A stretch of DNA of 19,051 bases from JARKQH01 sp964631605 (GTDB lineage Bacteria; Verrucomicrobiota; Verrucomicrobiia; Limisphaerales; UBA8199): NCBI GenBank assembly GCA_964631605.1, contig CAZVYG010000094.1, positions 1 to 19,051 on the forward strand, given 5' to 3'. A program made the translations under genes and the position numbers. The notes beneath the pieces are model-generated. The model made no database searches. It had not been told where the DNA came from and worked only from the letters and a program-made list of their open reading frames with translations. How positions within the stretch are numbered: the first letter of the stretch is position 1; every line of letters begins with the position of its first letter. Of this stretch, positions 7,201-14,397 are shown one piece after another.

Positions 7201-10022
7201 AGCACAAGCTGGTCGTTGCCGTCGTAGGCGAATTCGTTGGTGAGGTAGCTCGTAACGCTTTCCTCCTCCAGCAGGCGGTTGAGGCGCTGGAGCGGGTCGT
7301 ATTGATAGAGGGTGGTGAACCAGGCGTTGGTGGGATTGAGACTGCCGTCGCCATCGCGGTTCTCGATGTCCACCTGGACGACGTTGTTGTTGGCGTCGTA
7401 AAAATACCTCCTGCTCACCCGCTCGCCGAAGGTCGCGCCTTGGGTCTGCCTGGTGACGGTCTGGTTGAGGGCGTTGACCTCGAAATCGGTGGACGTGCCG
7501 CGCGGGTCGGTGACGCGGGTGAGGTTGCCGCGCGCGTCGTATTCGTAACTGGTGGTCAGGGCCAGCCCCGCCGGGCCTGCGTCCACCACCGTGTTGGCCA
7601 GATAGCCGCGCTGCGGGCCGCTGGTGTGGTAGGTGAAGGTGTCCGCGCGTCGGCGGCCTTCGGCGTCGGCGGCGTTGGTGATGGCGGTCAACTGGCCGTG
7701 GGCGTTGTATTCAAAGTCCTCGCGGGCGAGCGTGGGCTGCGTGTTCGTGCGGGACACTCGGCCATGGCGGGTGCGCGTGAGGAGATTGCCCCGCGCGTCG
7801 TATTCGCACCGGGTCTCACAGCCGCGCGGGTTTAGAATGCGGGTGGCGCTGGCAAATAGTGTTGTTCGTGTCGAAACGAAGTCATCAAGGTCGAGCGGAT
7901 TTACGTATTGCCAAGGCGCAGAGAGCGCGCCGGCCCGGAGGTTGTAACGGCCATCAACATACTCCGGCGTGAAGCGCGCCGAGCGGTCACTGCCGAACCG
8001 CGGGTCGTGTTCGAAGGTGGCCACCACGATGTCGGGCCGGCCATCGCCATCCAGGTCGCCCACGGGCACGCGGCGTTCCACCCGCAGATTGCCGCGATGA
8101 CGCGGCGGTGTGCCGGGCTCGAGGTCGGCTTGATAGACCCACTCCATGCGGTTGGTCTGCGGACGCTGCCAGGCGGTGCAGAGTGAATCGTTGTTCCACG
8201 ACCAGCGCGACTCGAAGAAGTCCGGGTCGTCGGGGCGGAGCTTGCCGGTGGGGCGGTTGAGCGTGCCCGTGGTCGGCTCGGCCGGGTTGGCGCGGCCGGT
8301 GAATTCCAGCCGGCGCACCAGCCGATGCCGCGCGTCGTAGTATTCCTCGGTCACGTTGCCCACGAAGTCGTTCACGATGCAGCGCACGGTGGCGAAGTCA
8401 TTCGTGGGCGACGGGGTGAGCGGTTCACGCTGGAGGTCAAGCCGGCTCGCGCCACGAAGCACGGTTTGCACGGTGTCGAAGTCGAAGCTGGTCGGATCTT
8501 CGGTGCTCGCATAAACCAGTTCCACTTGCGGCTGGCCCGGCGCGTCGTAGGCGATGCGCAGATTGTGATTGAGCCGGTCGTCGGCGAAACCGCGCGTGTA
8601 GGTGTAGGTGGTGGTCTTACCGGATGGGAAATCGTTGCCGGTGGACGTGCCGGTCACCGACGGCGAAGTGACGCTCTTGAGGTCGCCAACCGAGCCCGCC
8701 AGGTCCATGATGCTGCGAACGTAGGTGTAGCTGACTCTGCGCCCGGAGAAATCGGTGAGGCTGGCGATGCGACCCTCGGCATTGTAGGCCACGGTGTTGG
8801 TCCGGTCCAGCGTGTCAATGATGCGCACGAGCCGTCCGGCCTCGTACTCAAAGCGCATCGTGTTGCCGTTGCGGTCCACGCTGCGGGCGATGCGCCCGGC
8901 CGCGGCGGTGCCATCGAAAGGCAGGAATTCCCAATAACCCGAGTCGGCGAAGGTGAGGCGGAAGACGTCGTTGCTTAACGTTCCTTCGCGGAACAGGCCC
9001 GATGCGGTGTAAGTGTCGTTGGTCTGGCGCGCCAGTTCATCGCGCCGGCCCGTGCCGTCGAAACACCAGACCTTGGTGGGGCTGCTGTCCGACCCATTCG
9101 GACCGGGCTGGATGCGAATGTCGTAGGAATGTGTCCAGCCCCAGCCCATCGGCGAATCCCCGCCGGTCCGCGACCGGTAGGTGCGCGTCCAGACGAAGTC
9201 GAGGCCGCGCCCGGGAGTGGCGAGGTCGGTTGCCCAATGCACCCACTCGCCCGGGGACGGCTGGAACGCCATGCCCGTCGAAGCATAAGACGCGGACGCT
9301 GCTCCGCCGCCGACGCTGGGGGCGGCCGGTGGCAACGTGGGCGGTTCTTGCAGCGAAATAAAGGGATCGCTGCCGGGATCAAAGAAAAACACATCAAAGA
9401 ACGACAGCACCACCCCGTCGCGGACCAACTCAACGCGGTGCGTCCCCGGCGGTTGCGGCGGCACGTCCGCCTGGATGAGCGCCGAGGAAAGGATGTTCGC
9501 TCCGGGAACGAGGTTGCCACCCAGCCGCACGGTGTCATTGCTGCCGAAGCACTGGCCGGTCAGGTAGAGTGTCACCGGCGCGTTGGGCGGCGCAATGGCT
9601 GGCTCCACCGCGAAGATTTCCGCCTCCGGCCCCGCAAGACGGTAGTAACGCTGCTGGCGCAACGCTTCCGGCGCCATCCAGCGCGCCGGCGCGCCATCGC
9701 TGGGGGTGCGCACCAGATCGCGCGTTTGCCAGCCTTCGGGCGCGTCAAGACCGCCGCGCTGCTGCACCCGATAGCGCGCGCCCTCCAGGCCCATCCAGCG
9801 CAACTCAAACCGCGGGCCCTCCGCGCTGTCCACCACCTGCCCGTGCAGCGCCGCGGCATCCCCCGCGCGGCCGGTCCAGGGCCCTTGAACAACTGCCAGC
9901 CCCAAAACCAGCATTCGGGCAGAGGCCAACCACCAACCGTGGCGCGGGAGTAACGGTCGGCTGGCAAGTATCATTGATTTTGCATCCTTGGCGGATCGGT
10001 TCATCGGGGAGTCGGATTTCAT
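4260..10022 (-). CDS. Giant secreted YD/RHS-repeat protein with rearranged C-terminal tip
   Basis: 1920 residues. Order: hydrophobic export signal (core MLVLGLAVV, about residues 37-45); a Gly/Trp-rich N-terminal region; an IPT/TIG-like beta sandwich (about 135-215); a DUF6531-like entry (about 245-320, with GRGLDFVWTRTYRSR and MGWGWTHSYDI); then dozens of YD repeats (YDxxGRLxxxTDxxGN type) from about 380 to 1770. These form the hollow beta-cocoon typical of Rhs/Tc/teneurin proteins. A DxDGDG calcium-type loop with FG-GAP character interrupts the repeats at residues 656-664. The usual shell-closing sequence (RYYDP..GRFLxxDPxG) is absent. After LQWDEESGLYF comes an unusual ~150-residue tail containing a second copy of RTYAMPHVFDQKGRA (1672-1686 and 1806-1820), AYAGNNPWS, and PVAMDKGLRF (1893-1902). 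No known toxin fold was recognised in the tail and no immunity gene is evident downstream. ATG 9974 has a good AAGGA ten bases upstream and gives a more normal signal peptide, so translation may begin there. Likely exported or surface-located, possibly a polymorphic-toxin-like or adhesive protein. Confidence 0.9.
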   Translation of the reverse strand: MKSDSPMNRSAKDAKSMILASRPLLPRHGWWLASARMLVLGLAVVQGPWTGRAGDAAALHGQVVDSAEGPRFELRWMGLEGARYRVQQRGGLDAPEGWQTRDLVRTPSDGAPARWMAPEALRQQRYYRLAGPEAEIFAVEPAIAPPNAPVTLYLTGQCFGSNDTVRLGGNLVPGANILSSALIQADVPPQPPGTHRVELVRDGVVLSFFDVFFFDPGSDPFISLQEPPTLPPAAPSVGGGAASASYASTGMAFQPSPGEWVHWATDLATPGRGLDFVWTRTYRSRTGGDSPMGWGWTHSYDIRIQPGPNGSDSSPTKVWCFDGTGRRDELARQTNDTYTASGLFREGTLSNDVFRLTFADSGYWEFLPFDGTAAAGRIARSVDRNGNTMRFEYEAGRLVRIIDTLDRTNTVAYNAEGRIASLTDFSGRRVSYTYVRSIMDLAGSVGDLKSVTSPSVTGTSTGNDFPSGKTTTYTYTRGFADDRLNHNLRIAYDAPGQPQVELVYASTEDPTSFDFDTVQTVLRGASRLDLQREPLTPSPTNDFATVRCIVNDFVGNVTEEYYDARHRLVRRLEFTGRANPAEPTTGTLNRPTGKLRPDDPDFFESRWSWNNDSLCTAWQRPQTNRMEWVYQADLEPGTPPRHRGNLRVERRVPVGDLDGDGRPDIVVATFEHDPRFGSDRSARFTPEYVDGRYNLRAGALSAPWQYVNPLDLDDFVSTRTTLFASATRILNPRGCETRCEYDARGNLLTRTRHGRVSRTNTQPTLAREDFEYNAHGQLTAITNAADAEGRRRADTFTYHTSGPQRGYLANTVVDAGPAGLALTTSYEYDARGNLTRVTDPRGTSTDFEVNALNQTVTRQTQGATFGERVSRRYFYDANNNVVQVDIENRDGDGSLNPTNAWFTTLYQYDPLQRLNRLLEEESVTSYLTNEFAYDGNDQLVLRRSPAAVHGLDPFAVTQTAYDERGLLFRETRAPGSPLQSTTQFDYDGNGNLRATRAGLEEATGPCVTEYAYDGLDRRIRATDAMGNETRYEYDLNGNVTRVTSYGETNDVPGSAGNRRLAETRYEYDSLDRCVRFRPAFFDIFTELSIGDGFQDHTLEHAPNGQVTRTTNDRGFGLRYAYDTAGRLIRKTDAKTNHIEYTYDANSNVLTATQTGRSDVGGPDEIFVRSFSYDALDRCVADWDNVGNTNRYAYDSRGNLVRHTDPLGFRLDGDFDSISRPTSRKGGVGGSAQQSTHYTWDANSRLVAVTDGNSNTTQYAYDSLDRLVRTTLADGTISSLVWSPRSNVERMTDANGTVVVHTYDALDRCVQKDIKPGPGVAGSTTRENFQYDGLSRLVRAANNQTDVTLAYDSLGRCVREGTLSPALGLALAQTRWDLDAHGLVLAQTNPSGRVIEYAYDALDRPAMMGWRAGGGLPRQSLGTLAYVGPCDARRVTRPNGVQTDYVRSGVSGVANPPGDFGWGQIQRVRHAVGGTTPVIDERVFAHDRNQNKTLRALTVLFAPGTQTNRQEFQYDSLNRLVQSATTAAGLPVRDAGYLLDPMGNRQSVISGGMDHPYLLDPTLPQPADFQVNQYTVTPFDARQYDENGNLHQTVGGEPTDPLVRVFSYDYADRLVAVQGASGPVAQYAYDALGRRIAKVVYAGLPPVPVQTNRYLYAGGQVIEEHDGGGAVARTYAMPHVFDQKGRATISGGGEVLFHHCDDQGSLLALTDAAGNVVERFDYDDYGAPQFLDTAGNPRPGATASLTGVTHLFHGLQWDEESGLYFISVGKLGGVFGKIKHSPLLKKLGPAAQEPTCLDPNTGSTLSRTYAMPHVFDQKGRAYAGNNPWSLKQEEGGRHAPFQNRIASFFDIWTELSAARIIIADNGVKPGSVNRAAGGPGGAHLGSVNVKLIVPVAMDKGLRFGVLKTRHDTVKNTIQNVR
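4563..5009 (-). repeat. Diverged duplication inside rhs encoding the same 15-residue peptide
   Basis: Bases 4563-4607 and 4965-5009 both encode RTYAMPHVFDQKGRA in the rhs frame, 402 bases (134 codons) apart. The peptide is identical but the DNA differs at many third positions, for example GACGTG versus AACATG strands at the F/V/H codons. The duplication is therefore not a recent copying event, or it has been refreshed from a diverged relative. Confidence 0.75.
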
Positions 10023-10198
10023 AAGACGTTTACTGACTCGGGCGGGGTGTTGCCTCTCTCAGCGCGCGCATCGGGAATAACCGGCCGCCGAAGGGGATGG
10101 CCCCCCTGGCAGCATGGCCCTACCCCTCCTGCGCCATGGAAATGAGGCAACAAAAAAGGCATACTTATGGCTATAGTTAGTAAAGAAAATGGATGATG
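10023..10198 (-). promoter_or_regulatory. rhs leader with -10-like sequence at about 10170-10179
   Basis: The region upstream of rhs contains an AT-rich block at 10151-10190 in otherwise GC-rich DNA. Read leftwards it contains TAACTATAGC (10170-10179), giving several overlapping -10-like hexamers (TAACTA, ACTATA, TATAGC). A start site near 10163-10167 would leave an untranslated leader of about 140-190 bases, depending on which rhs start is used. No good -35 hexamer is present at the right spacing, which suits an activator-dependent promoter. Confidence 0.4.
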
Positions 10199-10216
10199 CC
10201 TTGACCTAAGTCAAGG
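10199..10216. promoter_or_regulatory. CRP/FNR-family-like operator, CCTTGAC-N4-GTCAAGG
   Basis: Perfect 7-bp dyad with a 4-base centre (CTAA). The TTGAC-N4-GTCAA core matches the half-site spacing bound by CRP/FNR-superfamily regulators (FNR consensus TTGAT-N4-ATCAA; Dnr/NnrR-type sites are similar). Its centre at 10207.5 lies about 41-44 bases upstream of the start sites implied by the -10-like sequences near 10170-10179, the class II activator position. It sits between the 3' end of the cyclase gene and rhs, so rhs is the only gene it can drive from this position. Confidence 0.5.
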
Positions 10217-10319
10217 TGGGGACGTTTTCCCAGCCTGCTCCGGGGGTCAGAACAGCGCACTCGCCCCCGAGCAGCGCCCACCGGCAAAAGGAGGAGCCGG
10301 CCCGGCTGCAACCTCGGTC

Positions 10320-10349
10320 ACTGGAGGGTTAAGTACTGGAGGGTTAAGA
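10320..10349. repeat. Two tandem 15-bp units (ACTGGAGGGTTAAG[T/A])
   Basis: ACTGGAGGGTTAAGT at 10320-10334 is followed immediately by ACTGGAGGGTTAAGA at 10335-10349, identical except for the last base. It lies between the cyclase stop and the operator-like dyad and is not coding in any supported frame. It could be a slippage duplication or two protein-binding half-sites. Confidence 0.7.
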
Positions 10350-10360
10350 TCAGTTCCCGC

Positions 10361-10383
10361 CCCGCCGAGCGGCCTCCGGCGGG
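10361..10383 (-). terminator. Hairpin immediately after the cyclase stop codon
   Basis: CCCGCC (10361-10366) pairs with GGCGGG (10378-10383), and an inner GAG/CTC pair extends the stem with one bulged base. It begins directly after the cyclase stop. No T-run follows on the minus strand, so it may be a weak or Rho-assisted terminator or a 3'-end stabiliser rather than a canonical one. Confidence 0.4.
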
Positions 10384-11454
10384 TCAGCGGGTCAGAACGT
10401 AGCAAACCGTGTCCTCCCTGCCTTTGATCCCGCGCAGGAGGCGTTTTTCGAAGGGATGGCCGCCTGCCAGGCGCTCGAAGACACCCGCGGACACGCAGAC
10501 GACGCCCGGTTCGGCGCTGGCTTCGAGCTGGCAGGCAAGGTTGACCGTGTCGCCCCACAAATCGTAGGCGAACTTGTGGCAGCCAATGACTCCCGCCACC
10601 ACCGGCCCAATACTCAGGCCGATGCGCAAACGCAGCGACGTGTTGTAGCCCGCGTTAAACCGCTCCACCTCGTCCCTCATCTCCAGCGCCAGCCGGACTT
10701 GGGACTCCACATGGCCGGGGTCCTGCCCCGACAGCCCCCCGGCCACCATGTACGCGTCGCCGATCGTTTTGATCTTTTCGAGCCCGCGCTTCTCGACCAG
10801 CACGTCGAACGCGCTGAAAATCTCGTTGAGCAAAGCCAGAATCTGCTCGGGCCCAACGTGAGCCGACAGGCGGGTAAACCCGGCCAGGTCCGCCACCAGC
10901 ACGCTGACCTCATCGTGCGCGTCCGCAATGTTCAGCTCGCCCTGTTTCATCCGCTCGGCGATCCGCTGGGGCAGCACGTTCAGCAGCAGCCGCTCGGATT
11001 TCTGTTGCTCGGCCCGCAGTTGATCATAGAGCCGTTTGGTATAAACCGCGTTCCGGACGCGCAGGCTCAAGTCCTGCAGATCCACCGGTTTGTTCAGAAA
11101 ATCGTTCGCTCCGACCGCAATCCCCATCAACCGCTCCTGCCGCGACGACAACGCCGTCACCATCAGCACCGGGATGGAAGCCGTTACCGGCTCCTTCTTC
11201 AAACGCTCGCAGACTTCGAAGCCGTCCATGCCTGGCATCATCACATCCAGCAGAACCACCTCCGGCGGCCAGGCGGCGACCTTCCGCAGCGCCTCCTCCC
11301 CATCGGCGGCCTCTTCGATTTCATATCCGTGCGGCTCGAGGGAATCGCGCAGCAGGGTGCGGTTGGGCTCTTCGTCGTCCACGACCAGCACCTGCCCCTG
11401 CAAGGGCTTTGCAATGGCGCAGCGGGTGGGATTATCCAGCAGTTCGGTTTGCAT
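10384..11454 (-). CDS. Response regulator fused to class III adenylate/guanylate cyclase
   Basis: 356 residues. A receiver domain (about 21-138) has the acidic pair D26/D27, phosphoacceptor D70 (LLDVMMPGMDG), T100 and K122. A linking signalling helix (139-172, including ERLLLNVLPQRIAERMKQGE) leads to a class III cyclase domain (183-356). Metal-binding aspartates D189 (VADLAGFT) and D233 (TIGDAYM) are present, as are the adenine-selecting pair K229 and D298 (YDLWGDTVN), the transition-state Asn N305 and the phosphate-contacting K344 (GIKGRE). The transition-state Arg is replaced by Gln309 (NLACQLEA instead of the usual NxASRxxS). The substrate-specificity residues favour ATP, so cyclic AMP is the likely product if the enzyme is active. 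The ATG overlaps the upstream regulator gene by 23 bases and has no clear ribosome site, which suggests translational coupling. It is probably phosphorylated, directly or via a relay, by the MASE1 kinase of the same operon. Confidence 0.92.
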   Translation of the reverse strand: MQTELLDNPTRCAIAKPLQGQVLVVDDEEPNRTLLRDSLEPHGYEIEEAADGEEALRKVAAWPPEVVLLDVMMPGMDGFEVCERLKKEPVTASIPVLMVTALSSRQERLMGIAVGANDFLNKPVDLQDLSLRVRNAVYTKRLYDQLRAEQQKSERLLLNVLPQRIAERMKQGELNIADAHDEVSVLVADLAGFTRLSAHVGPEQILALLNEIFSAFDVLVEKRGLEKIKTIGDAYMVAGGLSGQDPGHVESQVRLALEMRDEVERFNAGYNTSLRLRIGLSIGPVVAGVIGCHKFAYDLWGDTVNLACQLEASAEPGVVCVSAGVFERLAGGHPFEKRLLRGIKGREDTVCYVLTR

Positions 11455-11875
11455 ATAAGTGGAGGCCCGGCTCGGCTTCCGCCTCGCCCGGGCGGTTTAA
11501 TTCAAGGAATTGCGCAATGCTCCGCGCAAAGGTTCGCGTGTCAATCGGCTTGGTCAGGTAACCGTCGCACCCGGCCGCCAGGGCCACCGCCTCGTCGCCC
11601 TTCATCGCGTGCGCCGTCAGCGCGAGGATGGTCAATCCCGCCGTGCGCGCATCCCCTTTGAGGATGCGCGTGGCCGCCAGCCCGTCCATTCCCGGCAGAC
11701 TCAGGTCCATCAACACTAGGTCCGGCGGCGCTTCCGCCGCCAGCCGAATCCCCTCCTCTGCCGTCCGCGCCGGTGTTACCTCAAAGCCGCTGGCCTCGAG
11801 CAGGTCGGTGACCAGCTCGAGGTTGAGCGGGTTGTCTTCAACGACCAGAATTCTTTTTTGCGACGCGGAGTTCAT
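11432..11875 (-). CDS. Single-domain response regulator (CheY/DivK-like)
   Basis: 147 residues, almost all one receiver domain, with no output domain. From ATG 11875, the acidic pocket is E13/D14 (VVEDNPLNLE), the phosphoacceptor D57 (LMDLSLPGMDG), then T87 (ALTAHAM) and K109 (LTKPID). The VEDNxxN and TAHAMKGD signatures are those of receivers found in hybrid kinases and phosphorelays. A TTG six bases further upstream is possible, but ATG 11875 gives an ATGA overlap with the kinase stop and is preferred. It sits between the kinase and the REC-cyclase, so it may be a phosphate shuttle or sink, or a competing target of the same kinase. No HPt protein is encoded nearby. Confidence 0.93.
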   Translation of the reverse strand: MNSASQKRILVVEDNPLNLELVTDLLEASGFEVTPARTAEEGIRLAAEAPPDLVLMDLSLPGMDGLAATRILKGDARTAGLTILALTAHAMKGDEAVALAAGCDGYLTKPIDTRTFARSIAQFLELNRPGEAEAEPGLHLYANRTAG

Positions 11876-14397
11876 GCGCAAACGGGCCTTAGGCTGTTGC
11901 CTGCGCGAGGGCGGGCGTTCCGGACCCCGGCCGCCGGGTCGCCCGGCTGTTCTTCAGGCGTTGCCAGGGGCAGCGTCACGGTGAAGGTGCTGCCTTTGCC
12001 ATCAATCCCCTCGCTCTCGACGCGGATGGCGCCGCCATGGAGTTCCACCAGCCGGCGCGTCAGCGCCAGCCCAAGCCCCGTCCCCTGCTGCTGCCGGCCA
12101 TACGAGGAATCCACCTGCTCAAATTCCATGAAAATCCGTTCGTGATCCTTTGGATGAATGCCAATCCCGGTGTCGCTCACCCGAATCTCCACCGCCCGAG
12201 GCTCCGCCGCCCCCTCCCCGCCAGCCGGTTCGGACGCCGCAAGCTCCGCGGTCACACTGACCCGCCGCCCCTCGGGGGTAAACTTGATGGCGTTGCTCAG
12301 CAGGTTGTACATGATCTGCTTGAACTTGCTCTCGTCGGCATAGAGCGCCGGCAGGTCCGGCGGGAGGCCGAACTCGACGGCGATACGCTTCTTCCGGGCC
12401 AGGGGGGTGATGATGGTCTGCACGTTTTGCAGCGCCCGCGCCACACTGAAACAGGTGCGGCTCAATTCCAGACGCCCCGCCTCAACTTTGGACAGATCCA
12501 GGATGTCGTTGATCAACTGCAGCAGATGCCGCCCGCTGTGGAGGATGTTGTTGGCATATTTGAGCTGGCGGTCGTTCAGGGGCCCGAAATTCTGGTCCGC
12601 CAGCATCTCCGAGAAGCCAATGATCGCGTTGAGCGGCGTGCGCAATTCATGGCTCATGTTGGCCAGGAACTGGCTCTTGGCGCCGTTGGCGGCCTCCGCC
12701 GCTTCCTTGGCCTGCTGCAACGCCTGCTCGGCCTGTTTGCGCTGGGTGATTTCCGAGGACAGCCCGTCGGCCCACAACATGCCCTGCCGGACGCGAATGC
12801 TGGGCGCCCGGCTGTGCAGCCAGACCCATTGTCCGTCCTTGCGCTGCATTCGATACTCGACGTCGTAGGCGCGGCCGTTTTCAAACAAGTCGCGCAATCC
12901 TTGCTCGACCTGCCCGCGGTCCTGGGGATGAATCCGCTCCAGCCACAGCGCCCCCCCGTCCTGGATCAATTCCTCCGGTGCATAGCCGGTAATCTTCTCC
13001 GCCTTCTCGCTGATATACGTCAGCTCCCGTTCCCCGTTCATCGTCCAAATGACCCCCGGGATATTCCTGACCAAAGACCGGTATTTCTCCTCGCTGGCGC
13101 GCAGGTCCTGCTCCGACCGCTTGCCGTCCGTGATGTCGCGAATCACCGCTTGGTATTCCAGCGTGCCGCCGTGCTCGTCAAAAAGGCGTCGGACGGTGAT
13201 CTGGTGCCAATAAATCTGGCCGTCGGGAGCGGTGATTCGCTGGTCAAAGGATACCACCGGGTGCTCCTGCGGCAGGTTTTCAAAGTAGGTCAGCGGGATG
13301 TTCCGATCTTCACCAGCCAGAGTCTCGAAGAAATTCATCCCCAACAACTCCTCGCGCGTGCGCCCGTGAAACCGGCAGCAGGCCCCGTTCACGAACGTGA
13401 GCGTTCCGTCCGGGCGGAACCGGCAAAGAATGTCAAGCTGGTCCTCCACAATGGCGCGGAAACGCTTCTCGCTTTCCGACACGGCCCGCTCCGCCTGGCG
13501 GCGCTCGGCCGCCGCGGCCGCCAGCAGCAGGTTGGTCACCGCCAAAATGCCAATGTAACTCCCGATCAACATCAGGCTGTCCCGCTCCTGCGTCGTCACA
13601 AACGGTCCCAGGCCGCGCACCAGCGAGCTGATGGAAAGAACGGTCACCAGCAGGGTCCCGGTGGTGGCGCCGCGCTGCCCAAAACGCAACGCGCCCCAGA
13701 CCAGGAACGGGAACGGCAGGTAGGCCAGCGGATAATTCTGAATCCCGTAAACGAACCACGAGTGGAACGAAATCAGCAGGCCTAACACCAGGCCCGCGCC
13801 GCAAATCCCAGCCTCGACCAGCAGCCTCCAATTCCACTTGATGGACGTCGGCGTGGCCCAGACAATGATGGCCGGCGCCACCACCAGCGCCGCCAGCGCA
13901 TTGGGCACCCACCACTCCAGGATCGCGGGAAAGAGCTCGCCCCAGGCGACTTCACCCGCATACATCAGCCCCACCACATTGAACGCCGCGTTGACGGTCG
14001 TGCCCAGAAAACACGCCAGGCCGATATACCCCACCACATCGCGCGTGCGCTCCATGGCGGGATGAAAGCCGACAAAGCGATGCAACAAAAATGCGCAAAC
14101 CACCGCCCCCATGGTGTTGCCTATGGCCGTCCCAAAAGTGAAAAAGCCCAGCGGCACCCCGTTCATGAACGAGAATAACACCGCCCCAACCGCCACCCCC
14201 GGCCAGAAACGATACCCGAACAACAATATGGCTGCCAAAGCAATGCCCGCCGGCGGCCAAACCAGCGCCACCGTCCCCGACAGGAACGAGGCCTGTTTCC
14301 CCACCAGCCCACCCACAAAATAAAACGCGACCAGTATCACCACCCGGGTGACTGTCGTCAGACCGCCCCGTGATTCCAAGCTGGCACAGGCACTCAT
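11872..14397 (-). CDS. MASE1-PAS-PAS membrane histidine kinase
   Basis: 841 residues from ATG 14397, chosen over a TTG at 14433 because an AAAGAGA purine run precedes the ATG. An N-terminal MASE1-type membrane sensor of about eight helices (about 8-300, with GTVALVWPPAGIALAA and the NALAALVVAPAII segment) is followed by two PAS/PAC domains (about 315-430 and 440-565) and a short coiled linker rich in QA and EAA. The HisKA helix carries His583 (SHELRTPLNAIIGFSEML), and the HATPase domain has N-box N702 (YNLLSNAIKFTPEG), DTGIGI and GTGLGL. A disordered Pro/Ala/Arg-rich tail ends the protein, with no fused receiver. MASE1 ligands are generally unknown; the PAS pair could sense redox or a small molecule. 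It is the first gene of a kinase-regulator-cyclase operon, with the stop overlapping the regulator start as ATGA. Confidence 0.93.
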   Translation of the reverse strand: MSACASLESRGGLTTVTRVVILVAFYFVGGLVGKQASFLSGTVALVWPPAGIALAAILLFGYRFWPGVAVGAVLFSFMNGVPLGFFTFGTAIGNTMGAVVCAFLLHRFVGFHPAMERTRDVVGYIGLACFLGTTVNAAFNVVGLMYAGEVAWGELFPAILEWWVPNALAALVVAPAIIVWATPTSIKWNWRLLVEAGICGAGLVLGLLISFHSWFVYGIQNYPLAYLPFPFLVWGALRFGQRGATTGTLLVTVLSISSLVRGLGPFVTTQERDSLMLIGSYIGILAVTNLLLAAAAAERRQAERAVSESEKRFRAIVEDQLDILCRFRPDGTLTFVNGACCRFHGRTREELLGMNFFETLAGEDRNIPLTYFENLPQEHPVVSFDQRITAPDGQIYWHQITVRRLFDEHGGTLEYQAVIRDITDGKRSEQDLRASEEKYRSLVRNIPGVIWTMNGERELTYISEKAEKITGYAPEELIQDGGALWLERIHPQDRGQVEQGLRDLFENGRAYDVEYRMQRKDGQWVWLHSRAPSIRVRQGMLWADGLSSEITQRKQAEQALQQAKEAAEAANGAKSQFLANMSHELRTPLNAIIGFSEMLADQNFGPLNDRQLKYANNILHSGRHLLQLINDILDLSKVEAGRLELSRTCFSVARALQNVQTIITPLARKKRIAVEFGLPPDLPALYADESKFKQIMYNLLSNAIKFTPEGRRVSVTAELAASEPAGGEGAAEPRAVEIRVSDTGIGIHPKDHERIFMEFEQVDSSYGRQQQGTGLGLALTRRLVELHGGAIRVESEGIDGKGSTFTVTLPLATPEEQPGDPAAGVRNARPRAGNSLRPVCA

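Noticed and set aside
6315..7835. Rightward open frame of 506 codons
   Set aside because: It is the reverse complement of the YD-repeat region; its Val/Ala/Gly-rich periodic sequence simply mirrors the repeats.
10030..10071. Thirteen-codon frame (MRALREATPRPSQ) ending 7 bases before the rhs ATG
   Set aside because: It could be a leader peptide, but it has no ribosome site and no regulatory structure is evident, so chance is likelier.
10151..10200. Intrinsic terminator ending in a run of T on the minus strand (CCTTTTTTG)
   Set aside because: Only a 4-bp stem with a loop of over 30 bases could precede the T-run; the block fits a promoter better.
12037..13785. Rightward open frame of 582 codons
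   Set aside because: It is antisense to the histidine kinase, whose domains are unmistakable on the minus strand.
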